A stretch of 39,311 nucleotides of DNA from a virus. The stretch is taken from the IMG/VR virus record IMGVR_UViG_3300028388_001734, positions 1 to 39,311 of that record; one strand, written 5' to 3'. Under the pieces are notes generated by a model that had not been told where the DNA came from, made no database searches, and was given only the letters and a program-made list of their open reading frames with translations. Shown piece by piece: positions 8,957-18,600 of this stretch. How positions within the stretch are numbered: the first letter of the stretch is position 1; each line of letters starts with the position of its first letter. The position numbers and the translations under genes were made by a program.

Positions 8957-9427
8957 ATGCAACTCGACCTTATCCAATGCACCGTTCGGGCCAACATTGA
9001 CGGCGACATCTCCAAACTTGAGGTGGTCAAGGCAGGCCCTGCGGCAATCACGCCAGCCGAGGCAGTCATCCTGATGATGAAGCACTCCCTTGACGAGACC
9101 GCCACGGGCTGTGCCCTGCGGAACGTCATCAAGGTCGGCGTCGTCGAGCGCGAAAAGGATGACGAGATGAAGCGCCTTCGCCGCGAGTACGGCGTCATAG
9201 TCGATCAGGCGTTCCCGCGCGGGCGTCAGCTTCCCCGCACGATCAACGACATCGACATCCCCGAGGAGTGCATGGGCAAGCCCCGGGAAGAGCCGAAACC
9301 GCTCGATCCCCGCAAGGCAATGCGCGCTATTCTGGAGGCCAACGGCGTCGAGGTGCCGAAAGGCAATCTGTCCAAGGACGACCTTCAGGCGCTCATGGAT
9401 GAACACGGTCTGGCAGAGGCTTCGTAA
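8957..9427 (+). CDS. Hypothetical head-region protein with HeH/LEM-like C-terminus
   Basis: A 156-residue protein between capsid and the gp4-like adaptor. The first 100 residues have no motif I recognise. The last 35 (near residues 120-153) carry a helix-extended loop-helix pattern, with AILEANGVEVPKG followed by LSKDDLQALMDEHG. It resembles the small HeH/LEM or SAP-type domains often found at the ends of phage head-completion proteins and may touch DNA or protein partners at the vertex. GGAGG precedes the ATG. Function is inferred only from position. Confidence 0.5.
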   Translation: MQLDLIQCTVRANIDGDISKLEVVKAGPAAITPAEAVILMMKHSLDETATGCALRNVIKVGVVEREKDDEMKRLRREYGVIVDQAFPRGRQLPRTINDIDIPEECMGKPREEPKPLDPRKAMRAILEANGVEVPKGNLSKDDLQALMDEHGLAEAS

Positions 9428-10119
9428 TGCGAACCGGCGTCCCCCTCCACCAAATCCGCAAGGAAGTGCTTATCGAGGCCGGGTTCTCGACGGATGTCGG
9501 GCACTCGGTTTTCTCGAAAGAGCGCCTTGACCAGATGATTGCTCGCAACGAGCGCATGATGGCGCGCGAACACGAGTGGCCGGGCATCCATTTCGAGGAG
9601 GAGGTCTCCGTCTCTGCCAACGAGCAGTACGTCAACATGCCTGACGACATCAACTACACGGACATCAAGACCGTGCATGTCGCTTACGGGGATGACTTGC
9701 TCCCAGTCAGGTACGGCATCGGAGCGCGGGAACGCTCGATCTACAACAGCACCCAGCGCGCGACCCCGATCATGCGCTGGGAAGTCGTGCCTCCGGGCAC
9801 CGATGAGTTCGAGGTCTGGCCCATCGGAAACGTGGCCCAGACGCTCCTGTTTAGCGGTCAGAAGTCCATCGGCGTGTTCGAGGACGATAGCGACACATGC
9901 ACTTTGGACGCTGACGTGATCGTCCTCCGGGTCGCGGCGGAAATTCTTGGGCGCGACCAGAAGCAGGACGCTGGCCTGAAGCTGGAGATGGCCCAGCGCC
10001 TGACTAACAACATCCTGAAGGGGCAGAGCGCAACCCGGGAGCAGGTCAATATGGGCGGCGTCAGGATGGGCAGGACGCTGCGCCCGGGCATTGACTTCAT
10101 CCCGCCCGGAGGTGGCTGA
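9427..10119 (+). CDS. Head-tail adaptor, P22 gp4-like
   Basis: A 230-residue protein with the layout of podoviral head-completion/adaptor proteins: an N-terminal helical pair that includes QMIARNERMMAREHEWPG (near residues 36-53), a beta-rich middle describing position-like strands, and a helical C-terminal part with DADVIVLRVAAEIL. Family members bind the portal underside and seal packaged DNA, providing the platform for the tail hub. The ATG overlaps the upstream stop, showing coupling. The next head-tail gene in the natural order is separated from it by an HNH endonuclease gene. Confidence 0.7.
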   Translation: MRTGVPLHQIRKEVLIEAGFSTDVGHSVFSKERLDQMIARNERMMAREHEWPGIHFEEEVSVSANEQYVNMPDDINYTDIKTVHVAYGDDLLPVRYGIGARERSIYNSTQRATPIMRWEVVPPGTDEFEVWPIGNVAQTLLFSGQKSIGVFEDDSDTCTLDADVIVLRVAAEILGRDQKQDAGLKLEMAQRLTNNILKGQSATREQVNMGGVRMGRTLRPGIDFIPPGGG

Positions 10120-10610
10120 TGGAAAAGTGGAGACCGATCCCCGGATATGAAGGGCGCTACGAAGTCAGCAACTTCGGGCGTGTGAAGTCCCTGAAGGGCA
10201 CCCACAAGTTCCTGAAGCCGGGCCTGAGAAACGGATACCCTAGCGTCCTTCTCTGCGTGGGTGGCGAGAAGAAGAACCGCACTGTCCACTCGCTTGTATG
10301 CGAGGCGTTTTATGGCCCCCGCCCGGAGATGCACGAAGTCATGCACCTAGATGGGGACAAAGCCAACAACCGCCTATCGAACCTTTCATACGGCACGTCC
10401 TCTGAAAACCAGAGGATGCGGGTCGATCATGGCACCTCGTGCAGGGGCACAAACCACCACAAGAACATTCTGACAGAGGATGATGTCCACGAAATAAGGT
10501 CTGCGACGAAAGGTATCCGCCATCTTGGCGACCGCTATGGCGTCAGCAGGTCAACTGTCGAGGCTATCAGGTCGCGCCGCATCTGGGCATGGCTTCCTGA
10601 GAAAACGTAA
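10119..10610 (+). CDS. HNH homing endonuclease with NUMOD4 domain
   Basis: A 163-residue free-standing endonuclease. Residues 1-45 form a NUMOD4 DNA-binding module (WRPIPGYEGRYEVSNFGRVKS). Residues about 57-96 are an HNH_3-type nuclease, with H57, then MHLDGDKANNRLSNL and SYGTSSENQ. The C-terminal third has a helix-turn-helix-like segment (GDRYGVSRSTVEAI). Such genes are selfish elements that cut a homologous phage lacking the insert and spread by repair. It sits in the adaptor-hub junction, overlapping the adaptor stop, and its own stop overlaps the Shine-Dalgarno of the hub gene. Confidence 0.9.
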   Translation: MEKWRPIPGYEGRYEVSNFGRVKSLKGTHKFLKPGLRNGYPSVLLCVGGEKKNRTVHSLVCEAFYGPRPEMHEVMHLDGDKANNRLSNLSYGTSSENQRMRVDHGTSCRGTNHHKNILTEDDVHEIRSATKGIRHLGDRYGVSRSTVEAIRSRRIWAWLPEKT

Positions 10611-10623
10611 GGAAATCAATACC

Positions 10624-12324
10624 TTGGCATATTATCTTGTGGAGAACTTCCAGAAGGGACTTGATGTCCGACGCTCGAAAGAGACTGCCCCGCCGGGCAG
10701 TCTTCGCGTTCTCAGGAACTGCGTCATCAATTCTGGTGGCGAGGTGGAGAAGCGCAAGGGGTTCGTCGCGAACCCGACCCTGACTGCATACGGTCAGGAC
10801 CCGACCTTCAAGGGCAAGATCGTCGGCCCTATGCAGGTCCCCAGCTTCACGAACATGGCGTTCTTCCGCCATCACGTTGACGCCCTGCCGGGCGGGGACT
10901 TCACGGCAGGTGCTGGCCTTTCATCCACCAGCTACGCGGAATACCTGACAGAGGGCGACGGCCTTCAGTCCAACACGTTCTGGGTTCACAAAGCCTACAA
11001 CGCTTCCTACCGGATCACTTCGCCAGTCTTGGCGCACAATTCATCTGTCAGCGAGTTCGGCTCCGCTGACTACCCGGGTTTCTCGGCGAGCGACTTTGCC
11101 GGGCAGATTTACGCGGTTGACCGATCCTATACGACCGCCAATGGCTGGGAGCATATGCACCTCCAGCAGTACATGCTCGCTGACACCGGGGAGCCGTTCG
11201 AGTTCGACGTTGACAGCGGCGGTCTCGCAGACCGCTCTCAGCAGGTCACGCTCCAAAACAAAAGCTACACGATTGGTGACGACATCCTGTACTCTTCGGC
11301 GGTTGGCGACCCACTTGACTTCGTGTCTGCTGGGGCTGGCTCTCTGAAGATTTCCTCGCAGGGCAACTCCATTGGCCGCGCTCTCGCGATGGGCATCTAT
11401 TACGGGCAGCTTGCAATCTTCGGCCCGAGGGGCGCGCAGTTCTACGAGGTGGACCCTGACTTCGCCACGAACCAGTACCTTCGGACGGTGCAGACATCGC
11501 TGTTTGCTCCACGCTCTGTGACTGGGTACGCGGACGGTGACTTGATCTACCTGTCGCGGACTGGGGTTCGGTCCCTTCAGGCGCGCGACAGTTCCAACCT
11601 CGCGATCACGAATGACGTTGGCTCTCCCATCGACGACCTGATCCGCGAGGAAATCGCCTATGACGCCTCGTACAGGGAGTTCGTCATCGCCGCTGACGTT
11701 GGAAGCGGTGGCGTAGAACTGCCAATCCCTGACTTCTACAGCCTCGCAAAGGGCATCGTGTACCCGATGACGGGGGAGTTCTGGCTGTTCCTGAAGGACA
11801 AGGTGTACGTCTTGTCCCGGCACCCGAGCGCGAAGGTGCTGGCTTGGTCAACCTACGACCTTCCTGATCCTGTGGCCGCAAACCTGAGCGAGAGTGCTGG
11901 TCCCGTGAAGTCGGGGTGGTGCGCTGACGCCTGCCAGATCGGCGACACGATCACCTTCAGGAACTTTGCTGACGAGATGTACACCTACGGGGGGACTACC
12001 GGGGAGGAGTACGACACCTCGATGGCTGAGATTGTCACGCCCTTCATGGACATGGAGCGCCCGGGTGACAACAAGTATTTCACTGGGATTGACGTGGTGT
12101 GCGAAGGCAAGTGGCAGATCGAGGTCTGCACGGAACCCTGCGACGATGAAGCGGCTGCGAAGTGGTACAAGGTTGCCGAGGTGGACGGCAGGACCCGTGG
12201 TCAGTACCGGGTGCCATTCCAAGCACAAGGGCACCAGATCGCAGTCAGGATGACATCGACCTCCCCGAGGCGGGCGCGCATCGCCCAGATTGGGGTGTAT
12301 TTCGAGATGGGGTCTCAAAAATGA
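10624..12324 (+). CDS. Tail hub / DNA stabilisation protein, P22 gp10-like, TTG start
   Basis: About 566 residues. The opening (LVENFQKGLDVRRSKETAPP, then LRVLRNCVINSGGEVEKRKG) is the recognisable N-terminus of podoviral tail hub proteins (P22 gp10 or tail tubular protein B type). The rest is beta-rich with FYEVDPDF and YLSRTGVRSL strand motifs. It should form the tail ring below the adaptor and hold the spike or fibre proteins. A longer reading frame begins at 10525, but the homologous part starts at the TTG at 10624, with AAGGA 9 nt upstream. The GTG at 10639 is a weaker alternative. Confidence 0.75.
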   Translation: MAYYLVENFQKGLDVRRSKETAPPGSLRVLRNCVINSGGEVEKRKGFVANPTLTAYGQDPTFKGKIVGPMQVPSFTNMAFFRHHVDALPGGDFTAGAGLSSTSYAEYLTEGDGLQSNTFWVHKAYNASYRITSPVLAHNSSVSEFGSADYPGFSASDFAGQIYAVDRSYTTANGWEHMHLQQYMLADTGEPFEFDVDSGGLADRSQQVTLQNKSYTIGDDILYSSAVGDPLDFVSAGAGSLKISSQGNSIGRALAMGIYYGQLAIFGPRGAQFYEVDPDFATNQYLRTVQTSLFAPRSVTGYADGDLIYLSRTGVRSLQARDSSNLAITNDVGSPIDDLIREEIAYDASYREFVIAADVGSGGVELPIPDFYSLAKGIVYPMTGEFWLFLKDKVYVLSRHPSAKVLAWSTYDLPDPVAANLSESAGPVKSGWCADACQIGDTITFRNFADEMYTYGGTTGEEYDTSMAEIVTPFMDMERPGDNKYFTGIDVVCEGKWQIEVCTEPCDDEAAAKWYKVAEVDGRTRGQYRVPFQAQGHQIAVRMTSTSPRRARIAQIGVYFEMGSQK

Positions 12325-12518
12325 ACGACATGACTTTGGCCGACCTGATCGCCGCTATGGTTTTGCAGGCGCAACAGGACCAGCGCGTTCAAGGCTCATT
12401 CTACGGGCAACAGGGCGTCACCTCGATGGACCCGCAAGCCCGGATTGACTGGGAGAGGATGATCCCGACAAGGCAGTATCAGGGCGGCGTCTTGACGCCG
12501 ATGCGGAGGACAAAATGA
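12321..12518 (+). CDS. Small hypothetical virion-region protein (65 aa)
   Basis: A 65-residue protein, Gln-rich in the middle (AQQDQRVQGSFYGQQG) and basic at the end. Its ATG overlaps the upstream stop (ATGA) and its stop overlaps the next ATG, so it is embedded in a translationally coupled series. No family is recognised. Position between the hub and internal virion proteins suggests a minor tail or chaperone role, which is only inference. Confidence 0.6.
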   Translation: MNDMTLADLIAAMVLQAQQDQRVQGSFYGQQGVTSMDPQARIDWERMIPTRQYQGGVLTPMRRTK

Positions 12519-12979
12519 AGTTTGTCAGCCCTAGCCCGACCGAGGCAGAGATCATGTATGTCCTTGAAAACCTTAGAGAAAAGTCCAAGGAGGACATCTT
12601 CGGGGCGACGGACGACGATGCCTACGGGATAGCGAACTACCTTGTCTGGGCTGATGGCTTCAAGTGGGTTTTCTACCACGACGCCTACCCGGCGGCGCTT
12701 CTCGGGGCGACCAAGATGCACGATGGCGTCTGGAACCTTTTTGGGATGGGGACGGATGACTGGCAAAAAGTGTGGCGTTTGGTGACTTTGGTGGCCAAAC
12801 GGGATATGATGCAGGCAGTTCTCGATGCTGGAGCGCATCGGGCACAGTGCATGTCACCGGCCAGTCACGAAGATACCCACAAGTGGCTCCGGTTCTTGGG
12901 GGCGACCCACGAGGCAGAGATGCCCAAGTGGGGAAAGAACGGCGAGGATTACATCATGTTCTCGTGGCTGAAGGAGTAA
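12515..12979 (+). CDS. T7 gp13-like internal virion protein with acetyltransferase-like fold
   Basis: A 154-residue protein with the arrangement of the podoviral internal virion protein A family (T7 gp13, DUF2833-like). It has an N-terminal helix, a beta segment (WVFYHDAYPAALLGATKMHDGVWNLFGMGTD is the central strand/turn region, here cited by position, residues 50-80), then a helix with LVTLVAKRDMMQAVLDAG, and a C-terminal KWLRFLGATHEAE strand typical of GNAT-like folds. The family lacks a proven enzyme role and is linked to virion assembly. Coupled ATGA start. The assignment rests on fold-like pattern and gene order. Confidence 0.55.
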   Translation: MKFVSPSPTEAEIMYVLENLREKSKEDIFGATDDDAYGIANYLVWADGFKWVFYHDAYPAALLGATKMHDGVWNLFGMGTDDWQKVWRLVTLVAKRDMMQAVLDAGAHRAQCMSPASHEDTHKWLRFLGATHEAEMPKWGKNGEDYIMFSWLKE

Positions 12980-12983
12980 GGTC

Positions 12984-13994
12984 ATGTGCGGCGGCAAGCC
13001 AAAGGTCGATACCAAGTACCAAGACTTCCAGATGTCCGAGGCCAAGCGCGCCCGGCGGGAAGAGGAGGAGCGTCAGGCCCGTATCAAAGCGGGCCTTGAG
13101 CGCATTGCTGCGGTGTTCGAGGGCGGGTCCTACAACCCCATCGACTATGACGCGATGGAAGCTGCGGAAGAGGCCAACGCCCAGCAGTGGGAAGAGCGCA
13201 CCAAGATGGCCCAGAACATCCGCAACAACGGGACGCCTCTGACTGGCGGCATTAACGGCGGTGCGCCGGGCTACATTGGGGCAGATCGCGGCGGGGAGTT
13301 TGACCCCTACGCGAGGCGCATCAACCGCCCAAGGGGTGGTGGCGACAACGACCACGAGGGCGCGAACGCGATGTGGCCCCTTGGTCAGCGCGCCCTGAAC
13401 GAAAAGATGGCCAACGCCGCTATGAAGGGCGCTACCAACCCGGCTGACTACATTCAGAAGCTGATCTTCAACACGGGCGAGACGGTCACGCACGAGGGCA
13501 TGAACCCGATCCTAGACCAGCGCCGGGCTGCGATGGAGGGGTATTACCTTCCCCAGCTTGACCAGCAGTATCAGGACGCCAAGGATCAGTTGACCTTCGC
13601 TCTTGCTCGGGCGGGTCTGGTGAACTCCACGGCGGCTGGTGAAAAGCAGGCGGACCTGTCTCGGAAGATGGGCCTCGCCTCTGGTGACATCATGTCCCGT
13701 ATCGCGTCTGACATCGCCAGCACGCGCTCCAGAATGAACCAGCAGCGGGCCACCATCGAGAGCGGCCTGCGCGCCTCTGGTGATGCCTCTGCGGCAGCGA
13801 ACCAAGCCCTTCAGGCAGCAGTCACGTTCCGTCAGGACCAGCCCACGCTGTCGCCTCTCGGGGACCTGTTCTACGGCATCGCTGATACGGTCGGGACTGC
13901 CAAGAACGCACAGGCTGTTGCTGACATCCGCAAGAAGGCTACGCCGCCGCCGCTGACTAGCGGCAGTTCTGGCCGGGTTGTGTGGGGGAGTTAA
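12984..13994 (+). CDS. Internal virion / tail-associated protein (336 aa)
   Basis: This protein starts with a Cys-containing leader (MCGGKPKVD) followed by a charged coiled coil (residues 15-45). A Gly-rich linker (about 85-120) and a helical C-terminal half rich in Ala, Gln and Ser (about 155-300) come next. Helical, Ala/Gln-rich proteins of this size between gp13-like and gp14-like genes are usual in podoviral ejection modules. It probably forms part of the internal core or the channel extended into the host envelope. No catalytic motif is visible. AAGGAG precedes the ATG. Confidence 0.55.
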   Translation: MCGGKPKVDTKYQDFQMSEAKRARREEEERQARIKAGLERIAAVFEGGSYNPIDYDAMEAAEEANAQQWEERTKMAQNIRNNGTPLTGGINGGAPGYIGADRGGEFDPYARRINRPRGGGDNDHEGANAMWPLGQRALNEKMANAAMKGATNPADYIQKLIFNTGETVTHEGMNPILDQRRAAMEGYYLPQLDQQYQDAKDQLTFALARAGLVNSTAAGEKQADLSRKMGLASGDIMSRIASDIASTRSRMNQQRATIESGLRASGDASAAANQALQAAVTFRQDQPTLSPLGDLFYGIADTVGTAKNAQAVADIRKKATPPPLTSGSSGRVVWGS

Positions 13995-13997
13995 GCC

Positions 13998-14738
13998 ATG
14001 TGCCCACCTATTCCTGCGCTTGGGGCGCTTGGGGCCGGGGCAGGCAGCATGATCCTGCCAGCGGCCCTGTCCGTTGCTGGGGCGGTCTACAACCGGAACA
14101 CCCAGAACGCGGCCATCGAGGAGCAGAACCGGCAGAACGCCCGGGCGATGCAGATCGAGGCTGCTGCGCGTGAAGCGGAGCGGGTCCGTCAGCGCGCGAT
14201 GGAAGACGAGCAGGTCCTCGCGGTCAATCAGGCCCTAGACAAGAGCGACCCATCGGCCTTGAAGGATGTCGTCGCAGAGGCAGCGGCCTCGCCTGACAAC
14301 GAGTTCGTGACGCAGGCCGACGAGTACAACGCTGACGCACTTCAGGGCCAGACCTCCACGGGTGAAGTCAAGGAGGCGATTGGGCAGATCATCGGGGAGC
14401 AGCTTGCTCGGACACGGGAGATGCTGCGCAACCAGTCCGTTCTAGCAAATCAGGGCGTGGGCTTCTCTGGGATGCAGGACGCTGCCGTGCGCATGGGCAG
14501 CGATGTTTCCTCGATTGGCTCGAACCGGCGGCGGTCGGCTGGTGTTGCCGGGATGGAAACGAGCATCCCCACCGCCACCGTCACGCCCTCTGACAGCATC
14601 CTTGGCGACATCCTGATGATCGGCGGCAAGGCGATGGCTGGCGGTATGTTCGGCCCGATTGGCGGCGCGGCGGCGAACGCCGGTAACGCGGCAGTCAGGG
14701 CGGCTGGCAATCCCTACTGGTGGAAGGGCATCTACTGA
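13998..14738 (+). CDS. T7 gp14-like internal virion / ejection protein (246 aa)
   Basis: The N-terminus is hydrophobic and Gly/Ala-rich (residues 1-30: IPALGALGAGAG followed by LPAALSVAGAVYN), then comes a long helical coiled-coil region with many Gln and Glu (35-70). The C-terminus is again Gly/Ala-rich (about 190-240). This membrane-active head followed by a coiled coil is the pattern of internal virion protein B (T7 gp14), which inserts in the outer membrane during DNA ejection. It is one of three consecutive genes with Cys near the start or Gly/Ala membrane-like segments, supporting an ejection module. Confidence 0.6.
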   Translation: MCPPIPALGALGAGAGSMILPAALSVAGAVYNRNTQNAAIEEQNRQNARAMQIEAAAREAERVRQRAMEDEQVLAVNQALDKSDPSALKDVVAEAAASPDNEFVTQADEYNADALQGQTSTGEVKEAIGQIIGEQLARTREMLRNQSVLANQGVGFSGMQDAAVRMGSDVSSIGSNRRRSAGVAGMETSIPTATVTPSDSILGDILMIGGKAMAGGMFGPIGGAAANAGNAAVRAAGNPYWWKGIY

Positions 14739-15628
14739 TGGCGACCTCTCCCTACAACAACCCGATGTTCGGTCAGTCCCTTGCGGGGCTGATCGACAGC
14801 TTTGTGGGCAACCCGCAGCAGGCGGCACAGGCTGAACTGATGGCAGCGCAGGCGCTGAACGAGAACCTGACTGCGCAGTACCGGCAGGCCATCGGCGACA
14901 CTGGTCTCTCCGGGGACCTATCCTCCATGATGATCCGCTCGCTTCAGGCAGGCCCTGACTACGCGAGGGTGGCCCCGACGATTGGGGACAACGCCCTGAA
15001 GTACGGCACTATGGGCTTCGGTAGCCCCGAACTGACGCCTGCACCCGGGTCTCTGGCCGACACCTTCATCCGCAACCTGATTACGCCACCGGCCCGTGGT
15101 GGTGGTGGTGGCTCATCTGGCTCTAGCCCGTCCCGTGACCTGACGCAATCGGAGGTTTCGCGCGTCTCCAAGCGCATCACGGAGGCTGGTTTCGAGGGGC
15201 AGGATGCAGTTTCTGTCGAGGCAAGGATCATGCAGGAGTGGAACACGGGCAAGTATTCCTCTCTGGAAGAGGCTGCGGCGGCGATCCTGCCTCAAGTCAG
15301 CTACACGAACACGAAAGTCGTGGATCAGAACTACGCATGGGAGCCTGAGACCGTCGATGACGGGAGTGGCTCTTGGCTTGGCCTCGCTGACGACACGCTG
15401 CTCTCCAATGTCTTCGACATGTTCCGTGGCCCCGAGATGGGGCCGGAACTTAGCCTGCCGCCCTTGGAGCAAGAGACGCCACAGCAAGGTCCTGCTTCTG
15501 GACTTCCCGAGGGGGAGACGGAGGAGAGCGTTCTGGAGCAGGCAAGAAAGGCGATCAGGGACGGCAAAGACCCTGAAGGCGTCAGGGAGGCCCTACGCGG
15601 TTACGGCATCGACCCGGGTAAACTCTGA
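14738..15628 (+). CDS. Internal virion protein, ejection module (296 aa)
   Basis: The ATG at 14738 overlaps the upstream stop (TGATG), with GGAAGGG 9 nt before it; an in-frame GTG at 14720 is less likely. The protein is helical with Ala/Gln-rich stretches (residues 25-55) and a Gly/Ser linker (about 115-128). An acidic C-terminal section contains a PEGVREALRGYGI helix near the end. No known domain is recognised. Position between the gp14-like and giant genes makes it a likely ejection-complex component. The last codons overlap the next start (TGATGG). Confidence 0.5.
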   Translation: MATSPYNNPMFGQSLAGLIDSFVGNPQQAAQAELMAAQALNENLTAQYRQAIGDTGLSGDLSSMMIRSLQAGPDYARVAPTIGDNALKYGTMGFGSPELTPAPGSLADTFIRNLITPPARGGGGGSSGSSPSRDLTQSEVSRVSKRITEAGFEGQDAVSVEARIMQEWNTGKYSSLEEAAAAILPQVSYTNTKVVDQNYAWEPETVDDGSGSWLGLADDTLLSNVFDMFRGPEMGPELSLPPLEQETPQQGPASGLPEGETEESVLEQARKAIRDGKDPEGVREALRGYGIDPGKL

Positions 15629-18600
15629 TGGCGGGTCTCTTCGATCACGTCCCGATGGCGAAGCAGAAATCGGGAGGTCTCTTCGATCACGTCCCGATGG
15701 CTGGCAATGAACCCCAGCCGACCCCGGTGATGCCTGCTGCCCCCGTGGAGCCGGTTCTGCCGCAGGGGCCTGCGTCTACCCCGGTCCCGGCTACGCCACC
15801 CGTGCCTCCCATGCCTCCCGTGCCTGCCCAGCCTGACTGGCTTCCGCCCACGCAGATGGTGACGCCGGAAGCCCCGGTCATGCCGCATGGGCCGGGTGTT
15901 GACCCCGGCCCGGAGGCGACGTGGCAGGATGACCTGAAGGCCGGTATGCTCCTGATGGAGCAGCTTGGTCCCGGCCTCAGAGCCGCTGGCGATATTGGGA
16001 GCCTGAACCGGGCGCTTGACGTTGCCGATGACGCAGAGGCGCGGCGCATCGCGCTCTTGGCTGAAGCTGACGCGCTGGAAGCTGAACTTGGGAACCTCGA
16101 CCCAGAGAGCCGTGCAATGGTGGAGGACGAGATACGCCTCCTGCGTCAGCGTGCGGTCCAGATGGAAGCGACGATGAACACCACGCAGGATGAGCGCGCT
16201 ATCGCTGATCTTGCTGGCGAGGCGGCTATCATCGGAGAACTGAATAAGGAAATTCAGGGCCTTCCGATTAGCGACACGGCAGTCCGCATTCAGGAGGGTG
16301 GCTGGGGCGATGCGTTCTCCGCTCTGTTAGATGACCCTATTGGTGCCATGCGGACGTTCGGCCTGCGGTCTCTGCCAGCGTCAGCGCCATCCATTGTCGG
16401 CGGCGTTCTTGGTCAGCTTGTGGGTGGCCCTGTCGGCGCGGCCATTGGCGGCGGCGCTGGCGGGTTCGGTGTCGAGATGGGGCTTTCCGTTTCTCAGGAT
16501 GTCGCGGAGGCCCTTGGCGAGGCAGGTGTCGATGCGACCAACCCGGAGGCGGTGGAGAACTTTGCCCTGCAAAACCCGGAGGTCTTCGGGGATGTCGTGA
16601 CGCGGGCGCTTGTCAGGGCTGGCGTCATCGGTGCCGCTGACGCCGTGACTATGGGCATCTCTGGCTCCGTCGCAACGGCCCTGCGCAACTCTGGCAAGGC
16701 GGCTCGCATTGGTGGCGCTGCCGCGACGGGTACTGTCGTTGAGCCTTTTGGCGAAATGGCGGGCGAACTTGGCGCGCAGGTCGCCACGGGCGATGAAGTC
16801 AGGCCGGGCGAAGTCATCGCCGAAGGTATCGGTGGCCTGACGCAAGGTGGCCCGACCGCTGTCGGTCAGACGATTGCCGAGGGCTTCAGAAACCCTGACG
16901 TGGTGCGGGCCTTCGAGCAATGGGCGAGGGGTCTGGACGCGATGCAGCCGCCCCCAGCCGAAGCTGTCGCTGCACAGGAATTGCGCCTCGACCGCCCATT
17001 CGGCGGGACGGAATTGCAGATGACCCCTGCGCAGCCCATCCCGCCCGCTGTGGACGAGACGCCAATAATCGCCCCGCCGGTAAACCCTGTTGTTCCTAAC
17101 AGCGAAGAGGAGCCGCCAGCGCAAGATGCCGAGCCGCAGACGCCCGCCCCGGAAGCGCCCATCCCGCAAGCTGAAGAGCCTGTGGCTCGCCCGGCTCCGG
17201 CACAAGCAGTCCCGGTGGAGGGGACGCCTGTACCGGCACCTCCGGCTCCGCAAAAGCGTCCTCTGACTAACGTGGTGAAACGCTACCTCCCCATCGACCC
17301 GACCGGGCCGGTGGGGCAGGAACTTCAGTACATGGGTGTCACGCCTCGCACAGCGCCGGGCCTGTTCCGGCGCGGTGGGTACATGGACCTCGACAACATC
17401 GTTGCCTCAGAGTACGCGGACCTCGATGAACTGGTCGGGCGCGATGACACCGGCATGTACCTGAACCAGCAGAACATCGTCCAAGCACTGATTGACGAGG
17501 CGCAGGGTCGCCCGTGGCAGACCGCAGAGCAGAAGGCGGTCCAGCGTGCGTGGGATGACTACCACAACATGGCCAACGAGGCGCGTGACGAACTCGCCCG
17601 GAACCGTGTTGTCGGCGACTTGGACGAGCGCCGTGACTTCGTGCCTTTCCCCGAGCAGGACATCACCGCCGGGACCGAAGAGCGGTATCGCCGGATCGAG
17701 ACGGCGATCAACATGGTCGAGCAGGAGATGCAGGTCAGGCTGACTTCCGTCGAGCGCAGGCTTATACAGGAGCAACTGGATCGCGAGGGCGGCTTCGTCG
17801 AGGACGCCATCGCTGACGCCATTACGAGGAGCGTTCTGAATGCAGAAGCCGGAGAACCAATCGTCCCCGTTGACACAGTTGCGGCAGCGGTCAGAGGCGG
17901 TGCTGAACGACCCGGGCAGCAACCAGTACAGCCGCCAGCAGGCGAGGCGGGCGCTGGCGCTCCTGCGCGGGCTGGAGAACCGCAGAGGCAAGGCACCGCA
18001 GAAGGCGGGGCAATCGACATCACCCCAGAGGGCGAACAACTCGTAATTCCGGGCGCGGAGCAGATCACCGACCGGGAACGTGCCGAGCGCAAGCAGCAGG
18101 AAGCGAAGCGTGGCGGCGATGCGCCCCCGCCTGCCGGTGGGCTGTTCGATGATGACGCGCGCAATCAGGACGATCTGTTTGCGCAGCAGCCAACCGAAAC
18201 AACCGAAACACCCACGGAAACCGATACACCCCCCGCAGAGGCTCCTCGCGGCAGGACATTCCGTGCCCTCCTTAATGGCATCGAGACGACTGCTCGCAAG
18301 CGGGGCGGGCGCTGGATGGTTGGCGGTGACTTTGACACGAACGGCGCTTTGATCGAACTGGAGCGTGACGGACGGCCCGCATGGTATGCGTTGAAGGGCA
18401 ACCGTCTGGTGTTCCAAGATTGGGTCAGCCCGAACGACCGTGGCCGTGACTTGGAGCAGGAGGCCGAGCCTCGCGGCGAGGTGGAAGCTGGCATTACCGC
18501 TTGGGAAGAGCCGATCAGCAGGGCCACGGAAGATGGCGGGACAGAGGTCATCCCAGAGGTTCTGGAGGAGTACGAGCGGAACCCTGTGAACTTCGTTGCG

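Noticed and set aside
7756-9198. A 480-codon frame on the minus strand opposite the capsid gene
   Set aside because: It lies fully antisense to the scaffold end, the capsid gene and the next gene, has Arg/Val-rich shadow composition and no recognisable domain. High G+C explains such long frames.
10525-10623. Upstream start for the hub gene
   Set aside because: The extra 33 codons overlap the HNH gene and are unlike hub N-termini; AAGGA points to the TTG at 10624.
11041-11823. A 260-codon minus-strand frame opposite the hub gene
   Set aside because: Mirror of the codon bias of the hub gene; no domain, no neighbours on that strand.
17407-18417. A 336-codon minus-strand frame inside the giant gene
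   Set aside because: Antisense to well-supported coding sequence with low-complexity Cys/Arg/Leu content; no ribosome site.
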